Below, in pieces: positions 22,871 through 34,494 of a stretch of 64,000 nt of DNA; the stretch's first letter is position 1; the number at the start of each line of letters is the position of its first letter. This DNA comes from Ctenosaura bakeri (taxonomy: Eukaryota; Chordata; Lepidosauria; Squamata; Iguanidae). The stretch covers positions 1,022,914 to 1,086,913 of the forward strand of contig CAOLHI010000734.1 in assembly GCA_948474755.1 (NCBI GenBank), in the 5' to 3' direction. The notes under the pieces are model-generated. The model was not told the DNA's origin, searched no databases, and saw nothing but the letters and a program-made list of their open reading frames with translations. A program made the translations under genes and the position numbers.

Positions 22871-24546
22871 ATGCTTTTTTCAAAAGCTGCATTTGGGTTT
22901 CAAGAACTAATAACTTTTCACTTGATTAACAACTGGCAATGCACCTTCCTTAACACACAGCTGTCATTTTTGTTCATCCCTTGGTTGGGGCCTTCTACTG
23001 AACATCATAGCTGACGATGTCACTCATCAATTTGTCAGGGTTGCATTCACTTTTTGGCAAACTCGGGGCATTTCTGCATGTGATGTCGCTGTGTAAAATG
23101 AGAGTTGTTCTCTACCAAGCCTTTTCTTTAGAGACTTCTACGTAGAGCAAACTTGTATGGCTACAACTGGGCACTTTGAAATTACTTTTTTCATCTTAAG
23201 ACATATTTTTACATGGTCTTGTTTCTCGCCTAGAAACACTTTCTCTTCTTTTTTTCTTTCTTCAGTTCCACTTGGGAGTGGAACTGTCTGTCTGTCTGTC
23301 TCTGTCTCTCTTTCCAGGACTGAGTTCTTCTTTTTTCCCTATGTAGACACATTCCCTGGAATCCATCTGTCATTTTGATGAGCTATCATCATACAAGGAA
23401 GGTACATTCAGGGGCATGATCAAGGAGATGGAGATTGGAAGAACTTGACCTTTAAGTGGTGGGGGGCAAGGGGAAAGACCTATGGCTCACTGGATGGATT
23501 GCATCCTTTGTCTGCACCTCCTCAGCTTATAACAGTCAATTATTTGGATGAGCAGTCACTGGGAGATAGCAAAAAGAATTACTCCCTTGCCTCTTCTTCC
23601 ACTCCCCCATACTCCCTCTTTTTCCTTTAAGTCAGAAACCTCTTATTACAGTGACCATAAAAAGTGATCATATTGATCTTGGTTATTGCAGAAACATTAT
23701 AGAAAATGAAAACTTGGGGGCTCAAATGGAATTTTCATCAGCTTCAAGTGAAAATGAAACCCATTAAATAACTGTTATTTAAGCAGTTACCATCGAGTTG
23801 CCTGAAATGTCAAGCTTGTAGTCCTCCAAGTCTGTATCCAGCACAGATAGAGCTCATCATTGCATTTTTATTGCTGATGAAGATTTATTAACCTGTGCTG
23901 AGAAGTCACAGACCTCGCCCTTGGCAGGAGATGATACAGGGAAAGAGGGACAGAATTTTGCTAGGGTTAACTGCTTTTAAGACAGCATGACAAATGATCA
24001 ATCAATACAGAGAGCTATGAGACACCCTGGGTCTGCTTTAGTTGGTTTGCATTTTTGCCCTGAATGGCCCTTCTTTATGATTTTGACCTCTTTAAGCCCA
24101 CTGGGAGGATGATGCAAAGCTTTGGTAATGAGATCCCCTGAGCTATTATTCATTGCTTTGGCAGTACCACCATCCTAAGTGGGTGTTTTTCCCTTTGTGT
24201 TGTCCTAGGAATTAAGCAAACCTTCCTCAACCTGGTGGTTTTCAGATTTTGTGGGCTGCCGCTCCTGTCGTCATTCTCCAACATATCTGGATGGCAACAG
24301 GACGTAAATGTAGTTGCTAGACCTGATTAGATTAGACCTACTGAATCTGTAGGATTTACCTGAATATTGATGCAGGGATACGTTCTGTCACATGGAAGAT
24401 GGAGTGAACTGGTTTTCTGCTTTTCCAGATGATAGGACTTGAACCAGTGGATTCAAATTATAAAGAGGAGATCTGATTAAATCTTAGAAGGAGCTCTGTG
24501 ACTCTAAGAGATGTTCAACAGTAGAGAAGACTGTCTTGGAGGGCAG

Positions 24547-24786
24547 TGATTGTTGTTGTATGCTTTCTAGTCACTTCTGAATTATGGCAACATTGAAATG
24601 AACCTGTGACAGGGCTTTCTTTGTGAGATTTGTTCAAAGGAGTGTTTGGCTTTGCCTCCCTCTGAGGCTGAGATAGTGTGACTTGCCCAAGGTTACCCAC
24701 TGGGTTTCCATGGCCAAGAGGGTTTCAACCCCTGGTCTCCAGAGTCATTGTCCAATGCTCAAACCACTACACTATGCTGACTCTCA
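24547..24786 (-). mobile_element. Sauria-type SINE (minus)
   Basis: Antisense tail (TGTTGTTGTATGCTTTCTAG, then CACTTCTGAATTATGGCAAC), body (GACTTGCCCAAGGTTACCCA, GGGTTTCCATGGCC) and tRNA-related head (CCTGGTCTCCAGAGTCATTG, CTCAAACCACTACACTATGC) are all present, so it is near full length. Confidence 0.8.
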
Positions 24787-25693
24787 GGAGGGCTGTGGAT
24801 TCTCCTCCATTGGTTTATAAGCAAAGGATAGGTGTTCGACCAAATGGCCCTAGACAGCCCTTCTCACTATGATTGTATAATAGTATGAATTACCTTTCAG
24901 CAACTGATTGATTAGGTCTTCTCAAGCTGAGACTAGTAATTGGATTTAGACCTGGGGATGAGGAAGGTCAAACTAAGCTTATGGTGAGAATGTTGGGTTG
25001 CCAGATTGACAACTGGAGAGGTCTTCTGTACCTGTAATGGATGTGTAGGTGAGGGAATTTCGGCAGATGTTGTTTGTCACATAACTGGGTAACAAGCAAC
25101 ACCTGCTGAAATTCCTTCTTTTATACAACCACTCTCCAGTTTTCACTCTGGCAGTCCTAGACAATAGTATGAATCATACATACACACAGTAGAAGCTAAT
25201 GTGTCTTGGAAAACTGCCATTCTTCTATATCGGATATGATGACGCAAAAGCATAGTCCTTAAGTTGTGTGGAGGTCTTAATTGTGCTCTTCTCATGCTAC
25301 TGAACTCCTCAGTCATGCATTGTGAAAACCATTGGTGTTTCTGATTTGCTGCTTTCCCAAAGCCACAGAGCTCCTGCGTCCTTCAGGGACCTTTCTGGAC
25401 ACCTGGCTGTACCATGTGATGTTCTAGGAAGTACTGAGTCTGAATACATCCACTTATCAGCATTTTTCAGTGGCAAACAAGAAAAGAAAACACTTTTGAA
25501 AATATCTAGAGAATTGTGAGAGGCTGGGCAGGTGCTGGTGGGAGAGGGGGAACAACTAATCATAGAGACACCCCCCTGTGCTGCATGTGGCTCACTGGCT
25601 GCAGAGTTTCTGACCCTGCTGAATCCGTCAGTGTGACCTGCAACCTGCTCCCCTTGACAGCTAGTCATGACTCACCATACACTATAAAGCCCT

Positions 25694-25862
25694 AGTGCAG
25701 GGGTAGGCAGTGTTGGTGAGTACAGGATGCAATTTTTGCTCCCATGGTTTGCCACGCCTCACCATTTGAAACTGAGTCTCACTTCCAAAGCTGAGCTTGG
25801 AGCTGCAAAAAGCCCTGGGAAGAGGGTTGTGCGTAGCTTGTGGGCCACACGATTTTCACCCC
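25694..25862 (+). mobile_element. Possible hAT-like MITE relic
   Basis: It starts GTGCAGGGGTAGGCAGTGTT and ends with GTGGGCCACACGATTTTCAC; the 'gcaggggtaggca' start is typical of reptile hAT MITEs. The right end is not a clean inverted match. Confidence 0.3.
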
Positions 25863-26439
25863 CATGTTAATGTCTGTCTTAATGTTAGAATTTTCGGGGC
25901 TTCAGGGGTAGTAGGTATGACTACCTAGTGTAGTAGAAACAACAGAGTCTTGGGGTACCTTATAGAAAACCCAGTTTTGGCTGGGTTCTTTGGATACATG
26001 AAGTATTATTGAGCGATTCCATGAAGGGCCTGTGTTAATAAGTTGATTGTCGCTGGCTGTATTTTTTTTTTTGTGTGTGTGTGGCTTTACTTTGTTCTGA
26101 CCTTGCTGTCAACATTTCCGTTCACAAACACGAACCTGTATCCACAAGCATCTTCTTTGTTTATTCTGAGAAGACAGAGCTGGGCAGGTTTGTTTTGTTT
26201 TGCCTTGCTCTGCTGACCTCCCGGCTTTCTTGTCTGCCTGTTCTAAAGCTTGTCTGCCAGGAGTCATGTAATTGCCTTTGACTCTTGGAATCCTGGTCTC
26301 TTTGGACGTGGAAGTGTACATGGTAGTGGTGGCCTGTCTTTGAGTTTGTGAGTGGCCTAACATTAACAGAATACTTACTTTGTAGGTCCCATCAGGGAAG
26401 AAAAAATGCTTTGGAAGCTCAGTTCACATATCAGAAGTG

Positions 26440-26966
26440 ACCACAGAAGAGCCCTCTGGAGAGAGGTCTTGACATGTGGCTCTGTCCCAGACCCTGTGCT
26501 GTTCACGGTATGATAAAGAACCAAGGATGAAGGGGTGAAGCAGCTGCTCATCAGATTCACAGATGGTACAAGATAGAAAAGATAGCTGAGACCACAGAAG
26601 ACAGGATTGAGATTCAGAAGGATCTGGTTCCTCTGGAACACCGAGCCAATATTGCAAGATTAGATTCATTTGAGACAGATACATGTAAAGTACTACATTT
26701 AGGTACAAAGAACCCCAAATATATGATGAAGGAGACTTATACTGGCAGCAGCATGTGTGAAAAGGACCTAGATGTATTAAGGAATCACAGAGTAGATGCA
26801 AACCCACAGTGTGATGCAGCAGCTAAGAAAGTTCATGTGATCTTGGAGTGTGTTAACAGAAACAGAATCGAGGCTAGTAGGAGAAGGAATATATCTGCTG
26901 TATTTTACACTGGTGATCCTGCATTTAGAGTATTATGTCCAGTTCTGGAAGTGAGAGTGCATCTAG
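26440..26966 (+). mobile_element. Degenerate CR1 LINE RT region
   Basis: Nucleotide similarity to the CR1 copy at 55790-56280 is visible by eye: TGTCCCAGACCCTGTGCTGTTC, CACAGATGGTACAAGATAG, GAGATTCAGAAGGATCTGG and CACAGTGTGATGCAGCAGC correspond in order to the RT catalytic region and what follows. It has many stops and indels. It is interrupted at 26967 and continues after 27258 to about 27300. Confidence 0.7.
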
Positions 26967-27257
26967 TTTTTTTTTTTTAATTCAAGCGATTTCTTTTTTT
27001 AAATTTTTTTTTTAAATTAGTTAAACTTACATAATACACAACACAATACATAATACATAATAAACACAGACTTATAAACCCCTTATAAACATAAGTTCTT
27101 GAAACTCAATCTACTCTACAATTAAATCATAAGTGCTCCCCCCCACCGGGACCATTAGAGATATAACCACTTCCATTCCCTTGATGTGGTTTCATTCCCC
27201 TTCCAAAATTGTAATGATTCTTCTGTTGGTTTACTTCCTTTCCTCTTTATTAACACA
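26967..27257 (-). mobile_element. Poly(A)-tailed retroposed insertion, probably L1 3' end
   Basis: A 291-base insertion flanked by an 18-bp perfect repeat AAGTGAGAGTGCATCTAG (26949-26966 and 27258-27275). It begins on the plus strand with a T run and is therefore a poly(A)-tailed copy on the minus strand. Long target duplication plus poly(A) is the signature of L1-type retroposition. The body (ACACAATACATAATACATAATA, GGAAGGGGAATGAAACCACA read antisense) looks like an L1 3' UTR, which I cannot verify. Confidence 0.75.
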
Positions 27258-27522
27258 AAGTGAGAGTGCATCTAGAGAAGAGGGTCAAGCTAGGCATTTG
27301 ATATTGTAAGTTTTTATTTTGAGGCTGCACTCAATACATGTTCATTAATTCCATCCGAGGGTTGCATATTTACTTACATAGGAATTTAGGAAAGTTTTCT
27401 TGTCCATAAAAATTTAATCAAATAACATATTTTATATTCTATCAATCTGAGTAGCTTGATGATCCACATGGTGGTGATGATATGCCTTGTGCTGCAAGTT
27501 TCCTACAGTAAATTTGTTATCA

Positions 27523-27895
27523 CAGGTTGAGTATCTGTTATCCAGAAATCCAAATCCAGAAGCCTCCAAAACCTGAACTTTTTGCTGCCAGCTGTTGGCT
27601 TCATCTTCAAGATGGCAGCTGCAGTGCTCCTGCTCATTCGTCTCTCAGATCTTCAGTCTCTCTCCGGACTCACATCTCGTACACAACACAAATAATAAAC
27701 TAACAAGATGAGAGGATCCATGAAACGGTGGGAATCCAAGTGTAGTGCTTGGTGCAAAGTGACAGTTGCTCATTTGTTCATGAGTAGAGATCTCCTGTGT
27801 TGTACATGCAAATATAGGTATTCCAAAATCTGAAAAAATCCAGAATACAAAGCACTTCTGGTCTCAAACATTTTGGATAAAGGATGCTCAATCTG
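27523..27895 (+). mobile_element. Pogo/Tigger-like non-autonomous element
   Basis: It starts CAGGTTGAGTATCTGTTATC and ends GGATAAAGGATGCTCAATCTG before TA, giving inverted termini of about 22 bases that match the known pogo-type motif 'caggttgagtatcccttatcc'. Inside, TATTCCAAAATCTGAAAAAATCC and the left GAAATCCAAATCCAGAAGCC continue the inverted layout. It has no transposase. The left flank is CA instead of TA. Confidence 0.65.
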
Positions 27896-28376
27896 TACTA
27901 ATTAATTAAATTTGTGTGGATTGTGCTTTCTGCATTTCACTCATGATGAAAGAATTGGTCTTACAGAGCTTTATTGGGGGAGTTCCTGGGGTCCAGTCTG
28001 TATTGTGCTGAAGTGGCTAGAGGAGCTAAGTGCAGAGCTTGGCAAAGTTACTTTGTTGGAATACAGTTTCTCAGAATCAAAAAACTAACTTTCCAAGCTT
28101 TGAAAAATAGTCAAGTGCACGTAGGGCAGAAGACTTAGCCTGGTTTCCTCATGAATGTGTTGGAAGTTTGAGGAGTAAATTCCTTATTATTTCAGAATAA
28201 ATACATTTTAAATAAATGTTGCATATCATTAGTATGCTCTTCTTAGATTTGAGCACTTGTACTTTATTCCTCATTGGTTTAGTGAACAAGCTGTCATTGG
28301 TAATCTTTTTATGAGTTGGTTTTGTTCATTTTGCATTGTGCAAGATGGTACAGGGTAGCCACTGATTTGAAGGGTA

Positions 28377-28475
28377 GACAGGCTGTAGTGGTTTGAGTGT
28401 TGAATTAGGACTCTGGGAGACCAGAGTTTACATCCCCACTTGGCCATGGAAGCCCACTGAGTGACTGATGTACAG
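28377..28475 (+). mobile_element. Sauria-type SINE, head fragment
   Basis: GACAGGCTGTAGTGGTTTGA, GTGTTGAATTAGGACTCTGG and CATCCCCACTTGGCCATGGA match the tRNA-related head and first body segment of the Sauria SINE at 44352. The body and tail are missing. Confidence 0.6.
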
Positions 28476-29268
28476 AAAGAGCTTTTTGGCTCCTTCTGTG
28501 GACAGTGCATGGTCTAACACGTGGCAACGGGAGTTTTCTTTTTACTCCTGGAACTCTTGTGCCCTGTAGGAGAGGATGGGTAGGGCTTAGGGGTAGCCAG
28601 GGGTAAACACTTATTGAGACAACTGTCTGTAGAAGCTCGCCTCTTTTTTTTCCTTCTTCTTTTCTTTTTGGATTCCCACTTGATAATGGAGTTATGGATA
28701 CTGCCATATGTATGAAGAAATGCTGTACAACTCCTTCCCAAATGAAAGATTGAGAGGCTTTCTTTTCAGGGCTGGCTGGGAAAAATGTAAACTTACAACC
28801 AAGCGCTGCACTGCAGGATATGAGGCAACATATAAACCTCATCCAGGTGGGCCAGTGTGGTAGTAGGGATGTGTTCACTCACACAGAACCTGCTTCTGAA
28901 CTAAGGTACACTCTGTGCCTTTCTAGATCTTTACATCCATAGTACCACTGAGTTTGAATAACTGAATACAATTTCTGAACTCCCATGATTAAGAATCCTG
29001 ATAAGGCTGGATTCCCAGTCATGAGAACTCCGTAATTGTATGCAACTCAATATGATTACAGAGCCCTGCTTCAAGATCTGGGAAGCTGCCGAGCACATGG
29101 TGACCTTTTGGGTGGAGTGTGTCCATAATCCCCCTCTGCCATTTAGCTCTACACCTGATCATGCCAATACCTGCATAGGACGAACGTGAGTCTGAATAAC
29201 TTGGCAATTCAAATAAGTGAAGGTCTGAGAAAATGAAGAATGGTTCCGTTATACATCCATCCATATTA
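28476..29268 (+). other. No clear feature
   Basis: Unique-looking sequence. The long minus-strand open frame in 28405-28878 has no motif I recognise and overlaps the SINE fragment, so I do not call it. Confidence 0.45.
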
Positions 29269-30157
29269 CAGTGGCCCCTCAACTTTTGTGAGAGTTCAGG
29301 ATACAGAACCCTTGTGAAAGTAAAAAACCCACAAGTAACCCCCCCACCCGAGTGAAGGCTCCCCCTCCCATTTCCTTTCAAGGTTCTTCCCCCTCTTCAC
29401 TTGCATTTCATCTGGGCAAACTGCCTTCCAGGCACATGGGCAATAGGCAAGTGAAGGGGAGACACCAGCCACACTCATGGGAGCTACCCCCTGCACTTGT
29501 GTTTTGCTCAGTATGCTGCCTTTCAGGCTTACACATGATAAGCAAGTGAATGGAAGGGGCTGGCAGCCATGTGCACATACTCCCCCCCATTTCACTTGCA
29601 CTTCACTTGGCTGTGCTGCATTCCAGGCTCCTGGACAATAGGCAAGTGAATAGGAGGGGTGGCAACCATGCACATGTGCATACTTTCCCTCCCATTCACT
29701 TGGGTTTCGCCTGGATGCACTGCCTTCCAGGTTCCTGGGCGATGGGAAAGTGAATGGGAGGGGTGTCAGCTGCATGTATGTGTGCTTCCCCCATTCACTT
29801 GTGTTTTGCTTGACTGCAGTGGCTTCCAGGCTCCTGGGCAATAGAGAAATGAATGGGAGGGTGAGCAAGCATGTGCACATTCTACCTCTGATTTACTTGC
29901 ATTTCACCTGCATGTGCTACTACCTTCCAGGGTCCCAGGCAGTAGGCAACTGAATGGGAGGGGGCAGCGACATGACTGGAGAAAGCACGCACACAGGGCT
30001 GCTCCCTGCCATTCACTTGCCTTTTGCTGAGGTCCTTGGAAGGAAGACATGCGCGCCTGGGCAAAAGGCAGGGGAATGGGAGGGGGAGGCAAGCAGGTGC
30101 CTTGAGAATAATCAAGTTCATGAAGGTCAAACCCACAAATGTGGAGGGAGGGAACTG
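29269..30157 (+). mobile_element. Second copy of the Tigger-like element with tandem palindromes
   Basis: It starts CAGTGGCCCCTCAACTTTTG after TA (29267-29268) and ends ACCCACAAATGTGGAGGGAG near 30150, an imperfect inverted match. About six units of roughly 115 bases follow one another, each with CATTCACTTGC...TGGGCAATAGGCAAGTGAATG arms. The sequence of the units differs from those at 4100-4711 (CACTTGC against CCCTTGCC cores), yet the layout is the same. Open frames here are repeat products. Confidence 0.6.
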
Positions 30158-31599
30158 CATTTGGTATTGAGGTGCATTTGTGAGTATGTTTTCATTCCTC
30201 GCCTTCAAAGAATATTATTCATATCTCTTATTTTTACATTACAGTTTATTTCATTATAAGATGGAAGGGGCTAGCTTTCTTTATGCCACAGCTAAAGTTT
30301 TATTGAGATTTTATGTAAAGTAGACAAAATGCAATTACATTTTGTTTTGTTATATGTTTTTCAGTAAATCTTTAGCGGGTGACTGGGTTTGTCCATGTAC
30401 TTCCAAATGTCAGATGTTTGTTAGCTTTTAGAACAGCGGTATTTTTAATTTGTCCCATGTCATGCTGTGCTGTAAACCCTTTTTAATTGTGCGAGTTAAA
30501 CTGCAGATCTCCCATGGTTCAATTCTTGACTACATCATTCACCTGCCTCTATTTTCTCTCTTAGTCTCTCACTCTGTATTCTTATAAAAGAAAGTATTAA
30601 TGGTTGATAGCACTGCTTATCAGAAAATAATATAGAGACAGAAAATTTGTTTTCAGTTGAGCTAGCTTCTTTTCAGGTAAAAGAGAAATTCAATTTTTTT
30701 TTTAAAAAAATGTTCCTTCCCAAGCATAATTGTTGGGTTCATGCAAGTGAACTCTCTGTGATTCTCAGAATGTAAACTGCAGCCTTGACTACTAGTGCTC
30801 TAAAGCCAGTCATTTCTCCCATTCTCTCCTTGAATGCTGCACTTGAGCAAGCCAGACACAACACTCAGAAAAGACAGTTGGTACAAGGAAAAACAGCCAG
30901 TCTCACCACACTTGCCGTGGAAATCTAGCATGGTCCCTCTGCCAAATCTCAGTGCACATATCAGGGAGAATGGCTGACTGAGATGTTTCTTTTCTCAGGT
31001 ACTTTGGGAAAGACAATCCTCCCCACCCTCTCTGCCTTGTTCCATTCTTTCCACAGTTACCCTTTCTCACTTGTGTAAGTTTCTTGAGCTAGGACAGCAG
31101 TGGAGAAAATGCAGGCTACAGTCCGCATGGGGCCCCTTGAGGTCCTATGTTTTTTGCCCCCCCCCAATTCATTTGATCCCTTCTGTTCCCACATGCCCTG
31201 TAGGGTGTGGAAGAATGCAGTTCTGCATGTTTTCAGTCCTTCCTGCGCCATTTCCTGGGCAGTTTCAAGAAGTAGGAGAAAAAAACAAGAAGCAGTGAAA
31301 CTCTGTAGAGAAGGAAGCAAGGGGAGAGAAATAACTGCAGAGATGAAGGCAGAAGGATCTGTAATTGTCGGCTGCGTTTGTCCTCTTGCCAGAAAACATC
31401 ACCAACTATACCGGCAGCAAGTGCAAATTGGTAGTGCTTTTGGAAGAGAAAGTGAGCAAACTACAGCTACATGTTGCACCTCTTCAGTGCATCAAAGAAC
31501 AGGAAGACTTCCTAGACAGAACACAGGGAGAATTGATCATGTAAAACCAAGAGGAAGAAACTGCCAAGGAAAATGAAGAGGCCTGTAACAATGAGGAAA
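30158..31599 (+). other. No clear feature
   Basis: Unique-looking sequence. A 158-codon frame at 31100-31576 is not supported by motifs or splice sites; its end may already belong to the CR1 relic that follows. Confidence 0.4.
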
Positions 31600-32620
31600 C
31601 ATCCTAGAGGAAAGTCACTGTCAGGAGCAGACTGTACAGAAGAGATTCAGAACTTCTCCAACTAAGTCATCATTTCCTACATCTTCAGGAGGATAGCAGC
31701 AGTGAAGATGCTCAAATAGGAAACCAGCAACAAGGGAGAATTGAGAAGCATGTTGTGTTCCTGGAGCGTGCATCCCTGACATCCTTGGCAACTTGCCAAA
31801 ATTCATGGAGTAGCAAATCAGAACCGCTTTTTTCGTATTCATTTGGGTAACAATGACAGGGTGGAGATCGCCTTTGAGCATATCACTTCTGATTATGAAG
31901 CTTTGGCCAGGAAGCTGAAGGAGTTTGAGGCACTGGTTTATTCTTGTTAATTCTGCTAGAGGAGAAGGTGAAGGAGAGAAAGGGATCCACAGAAAAAATG
32001 TCAGTAATCTAATAGGAGAAAACAACCAAAAGTTCAAGTGTCTGTACACCAACACACAGAGTTTGAAAAACAAATAGATGAACTTGAAGACCTACTGCAG
32101 GAGGGTGAATATGACTTTATAGGTGTAATGGAGGCCTGGTGGGATGATTCCCATGTTCACATATTACAAACAAAGGGTATAACCTATTCAAAAAGAAGAG
32201 ATGTGACAGAAAAGGAGAAGGAGTAGCATACTGACAAATTCAGTTGTACAGAAATTCATGAGGGTGATCAGAGTGGACCAGTGGAGAAGATTCAAGTAAC
32301 AATAAATAGAGAAATAAATAAATGCAACGTTGTGGTAGGAGTGTACTGCAGGAAGCCAAACCAAAAAGAGATGATAGACAATGCTTTTCAGAAACAGATC
32401 TTAGAAATCTCAAAATGCAAGAATTAGTAGTTATGGGGGACTTCAGTTACCCTGTTATCTGCTGGGAGACTAACTCTGCTAAGCGTAGGCTCTCGAACAA
32501 ATTTCTGATGTGCCTTGCAAATAATTTCCTGATTCAAAATATAGAAGGAGGAACAAGGTAATTGGCAATCCTGGACTTGGTCCTAACTGATAGACAGGAC
32601 GTAGTCACTGGAGTCAAAGA
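31600..32620 (+). mobile_element. Degenerate CR1 LINE, ORF1 end and endonuclease
   Basis: Fragments follow the order of the CR1 at 52885: an ORF1-like HLGNNDRVEI (near 31850), ORF2 endonuclease parts LEDLLQEGEYDFIGVMEAWW (32038-32226) and [20 protein letters not shown] (near 32440), and LDLVLTDRQDVV (near 32575). Stops and frameshifts separate them. It is far older than the 52.9-kb copy. Confidence 0.75.
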
Positions 32621-32679
32621 CAAGGACAATAAAACATAAAACTGTAAATATGCATAAAATGAAATCCCCAATACTCCAT

Positions 32680-33790
32680 GAGTCACTACCCACCTCAGCA
32701 ATGTCCGGCATAACTCAGCAGCTTAATCTGGCAAATCAGAGAGGAAGGTCTTCAACCCTTTACAAAAGCTGGTGAGATCCTCCTCAGCTGGAGGCCGAAA
32801 AGAGATGTGCAGGACAGTGTGCATCGATAGAACAGACAATAATATTTTGGCTACAGATCTTATTCCTAGATTATACATACCATACTAACCAAGCTGCAAG
32901 ATAATGCAGGAGATTACAGTGCAGAGCCTTAAATACCAGAACCAATAGTTTGGCCTGAACTGATAGCCAGTGAAGGGATCTATGGGGAGAAGAGACATGA
33001 ATATTTAGGAAATAAAGCAACCTAGATTGCAGTGTTCTAGATTAAAACTAGAGAAGGAAAACAGGAAGGCAAAACTGCCAGTAGGCTGTTACAGCCAGGC
33101 GTGACTTAAACCAAGGCCTGGACAAACTGATGGCAGTCTCAACATTCAAAAACCTACGGATCCTGTAGATGTTCGTAAGATGGAATTTACCCATCTTTGC
33201 TGTCACCCTGATAAAGGGAGGCAGGGAAAGATGGTCATCCAGCAGGACTTTGAGATTCCAACCAAGACAGGAACCACTGTGCAACCCTGTAAACAGAGTG
33301 GAAGGCATGAAAGAGACTGAAACACCAAGATCTCCACTTTATCCATATTCAGCTTAGGATGGTGGAGGGTCATCCACAGAGAAACACTTGAGGGGCAGTC
33401 CCATCACGGACATCCACACAATTGCCTCAATTGATTTAAAACTGGAATATCTTGAGTGCTGTCTGCATAAATGTGACACTGAAGACCCAGTTCTGAGATG
33501 AGATATCCAAGAGGGAGGATATATCATGAAAAAAAAGAAGAGGACCCAAAACTGATGCTTGTAGTAACCCTACAGTTAAAGGGAAAGCTTTTGACGTAGA
33601 TCTGCAAAATGAAACAGAGGAGGAATGTTAAAAAAAAGATGTAAACCAGTACAAATCATTCTTTATTATTCCCAATGATGCCAAATGTAATAGTAGGATC
33701 CAACAGATCCGTTGGTCCAAAGTGTCAAAAGCTGCAGAAAAATCTTAACAAGATCTGACATGGTCAAGAACATCATGTGTATTCTGCACT
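32680..33790 (-). mobile_element. L2-like LINE, RT C-terminal region
   Basis: The minus-strand frame 33308-33048 reads LKVLLDDHLSLPPFIRVTAK, then FHLTNIYRIRRFLNVETAIS and LAVTAYWQFCLP. This matches the L2 RT C-terminus pattern (VLLDS-LS..., FHLRNI-RIR-FL, SRLDYCNSLL-GLP) with frame damage. Toward 32680 the L2-like end follows (CATTGCTGAGGTGGG in antisense). The N-terminal side to 33790 is more eroded. Confidence 0.65.
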
Positions 33791-34267
33791 GAGCAGGGGT
33801 TGTTCTAAGATGGCCCACGAGTCCCCCTCCAACTGTATGATTCTGACTCTGGTAGGCCCAGAAGAGATCTTTTCCCCCGCAGAAGATGACAAGGAAATTG
33901 GGGAGGGGGATTTGGGGGGGGGAATACATTTTTCACAGAGGGCTAATGGGGTTGTGCAGCCCTCGAAGGTCCCCCAGGGAGGGACAGTATGTCCCTCTAC
34001 CCCCCTATAACAGTTGCCTATCCTAGAACTAGAGAAAATGAGATACAGAATCAACATCATTTGCACTCAGAGATCTTGCTTGGAATTGCTTATTCAGTAT
34101 TATACCTGAGCTTAAAAGGCTATGTATATTTTAAAGAAAAGTGTCGTTATCAATTTTCTAATGAAAGGCCAGGGCCTCACATTATCAGAAAGTTAACAAG
34201 CCACTGCCTTTGTCTATCAGTTTTTGTTCTCTTAGCCTACACTGGCATCGTTTAATATCAGTAGAGG
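33791..34267 (+). other. No clear feature
   Basis: Unique-looking sequence with G-rich patches (33898-33925). The short overlapping frames on both strands carry no motif I recognise. Confidence 0.4.
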
Positions 34268-34494
34268 CCGAAATACCCTACAGGCATGAGATGCTGTCTT
34301 ATCTTGGAAACTGAGCAGGGTCAGACCTGGTTAGTATTTGAATGGGAAATTGCCAACAAATACAAGGTGCTATGAGTTCTGTTTCAGAAGAAGGAAATGA
34401 CAAAACCACCTCTGAGTATTTGTTGCGTAAGAAAAGCTTGTGACATTTATGGAGTCACCATAAGTCGACAGGCAACTTGAAAGCACATACATCC
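34268..34494 (+). mobile_element. 5S-rRNA-headed SINE (plus)
   Basis: The head is 5S-like: GATGCTGTCTTATCTTGGAAAC, TGAGCAGGGTCAGACCTGGT, TAGTATTTGAATGGG, which are the internal promoter and following arms of 5S rRNA in order. The tail is Bov-B/Sauria type (GGAGTCACCATAAGTCGACA, GGCAACTTGAAAGCACATAC). It fits the 5S-Sauria SINE class known from lizards. It is not a working 5S gene: the head is diverged and fused to the SINE body. Confidence 0.8.

Noticed and set aside
28405..28878. A 157-codon frame on the minus strand
   Set aside because: It overlaps a SINE fragment and has no recognisable domain; minus-strand splice sites are lacking.
31100..31576. A 158-codon frame on the plus strand
   Set aside because: No motif or splice support; it leads into a degenerate CR1 element.
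34285..34380. A 5S rRNA gene
   Set aside because: The 5S-like part is diverged, incomplete at its 3' end and fused to a Sauria-type tail, so it is a SINE.
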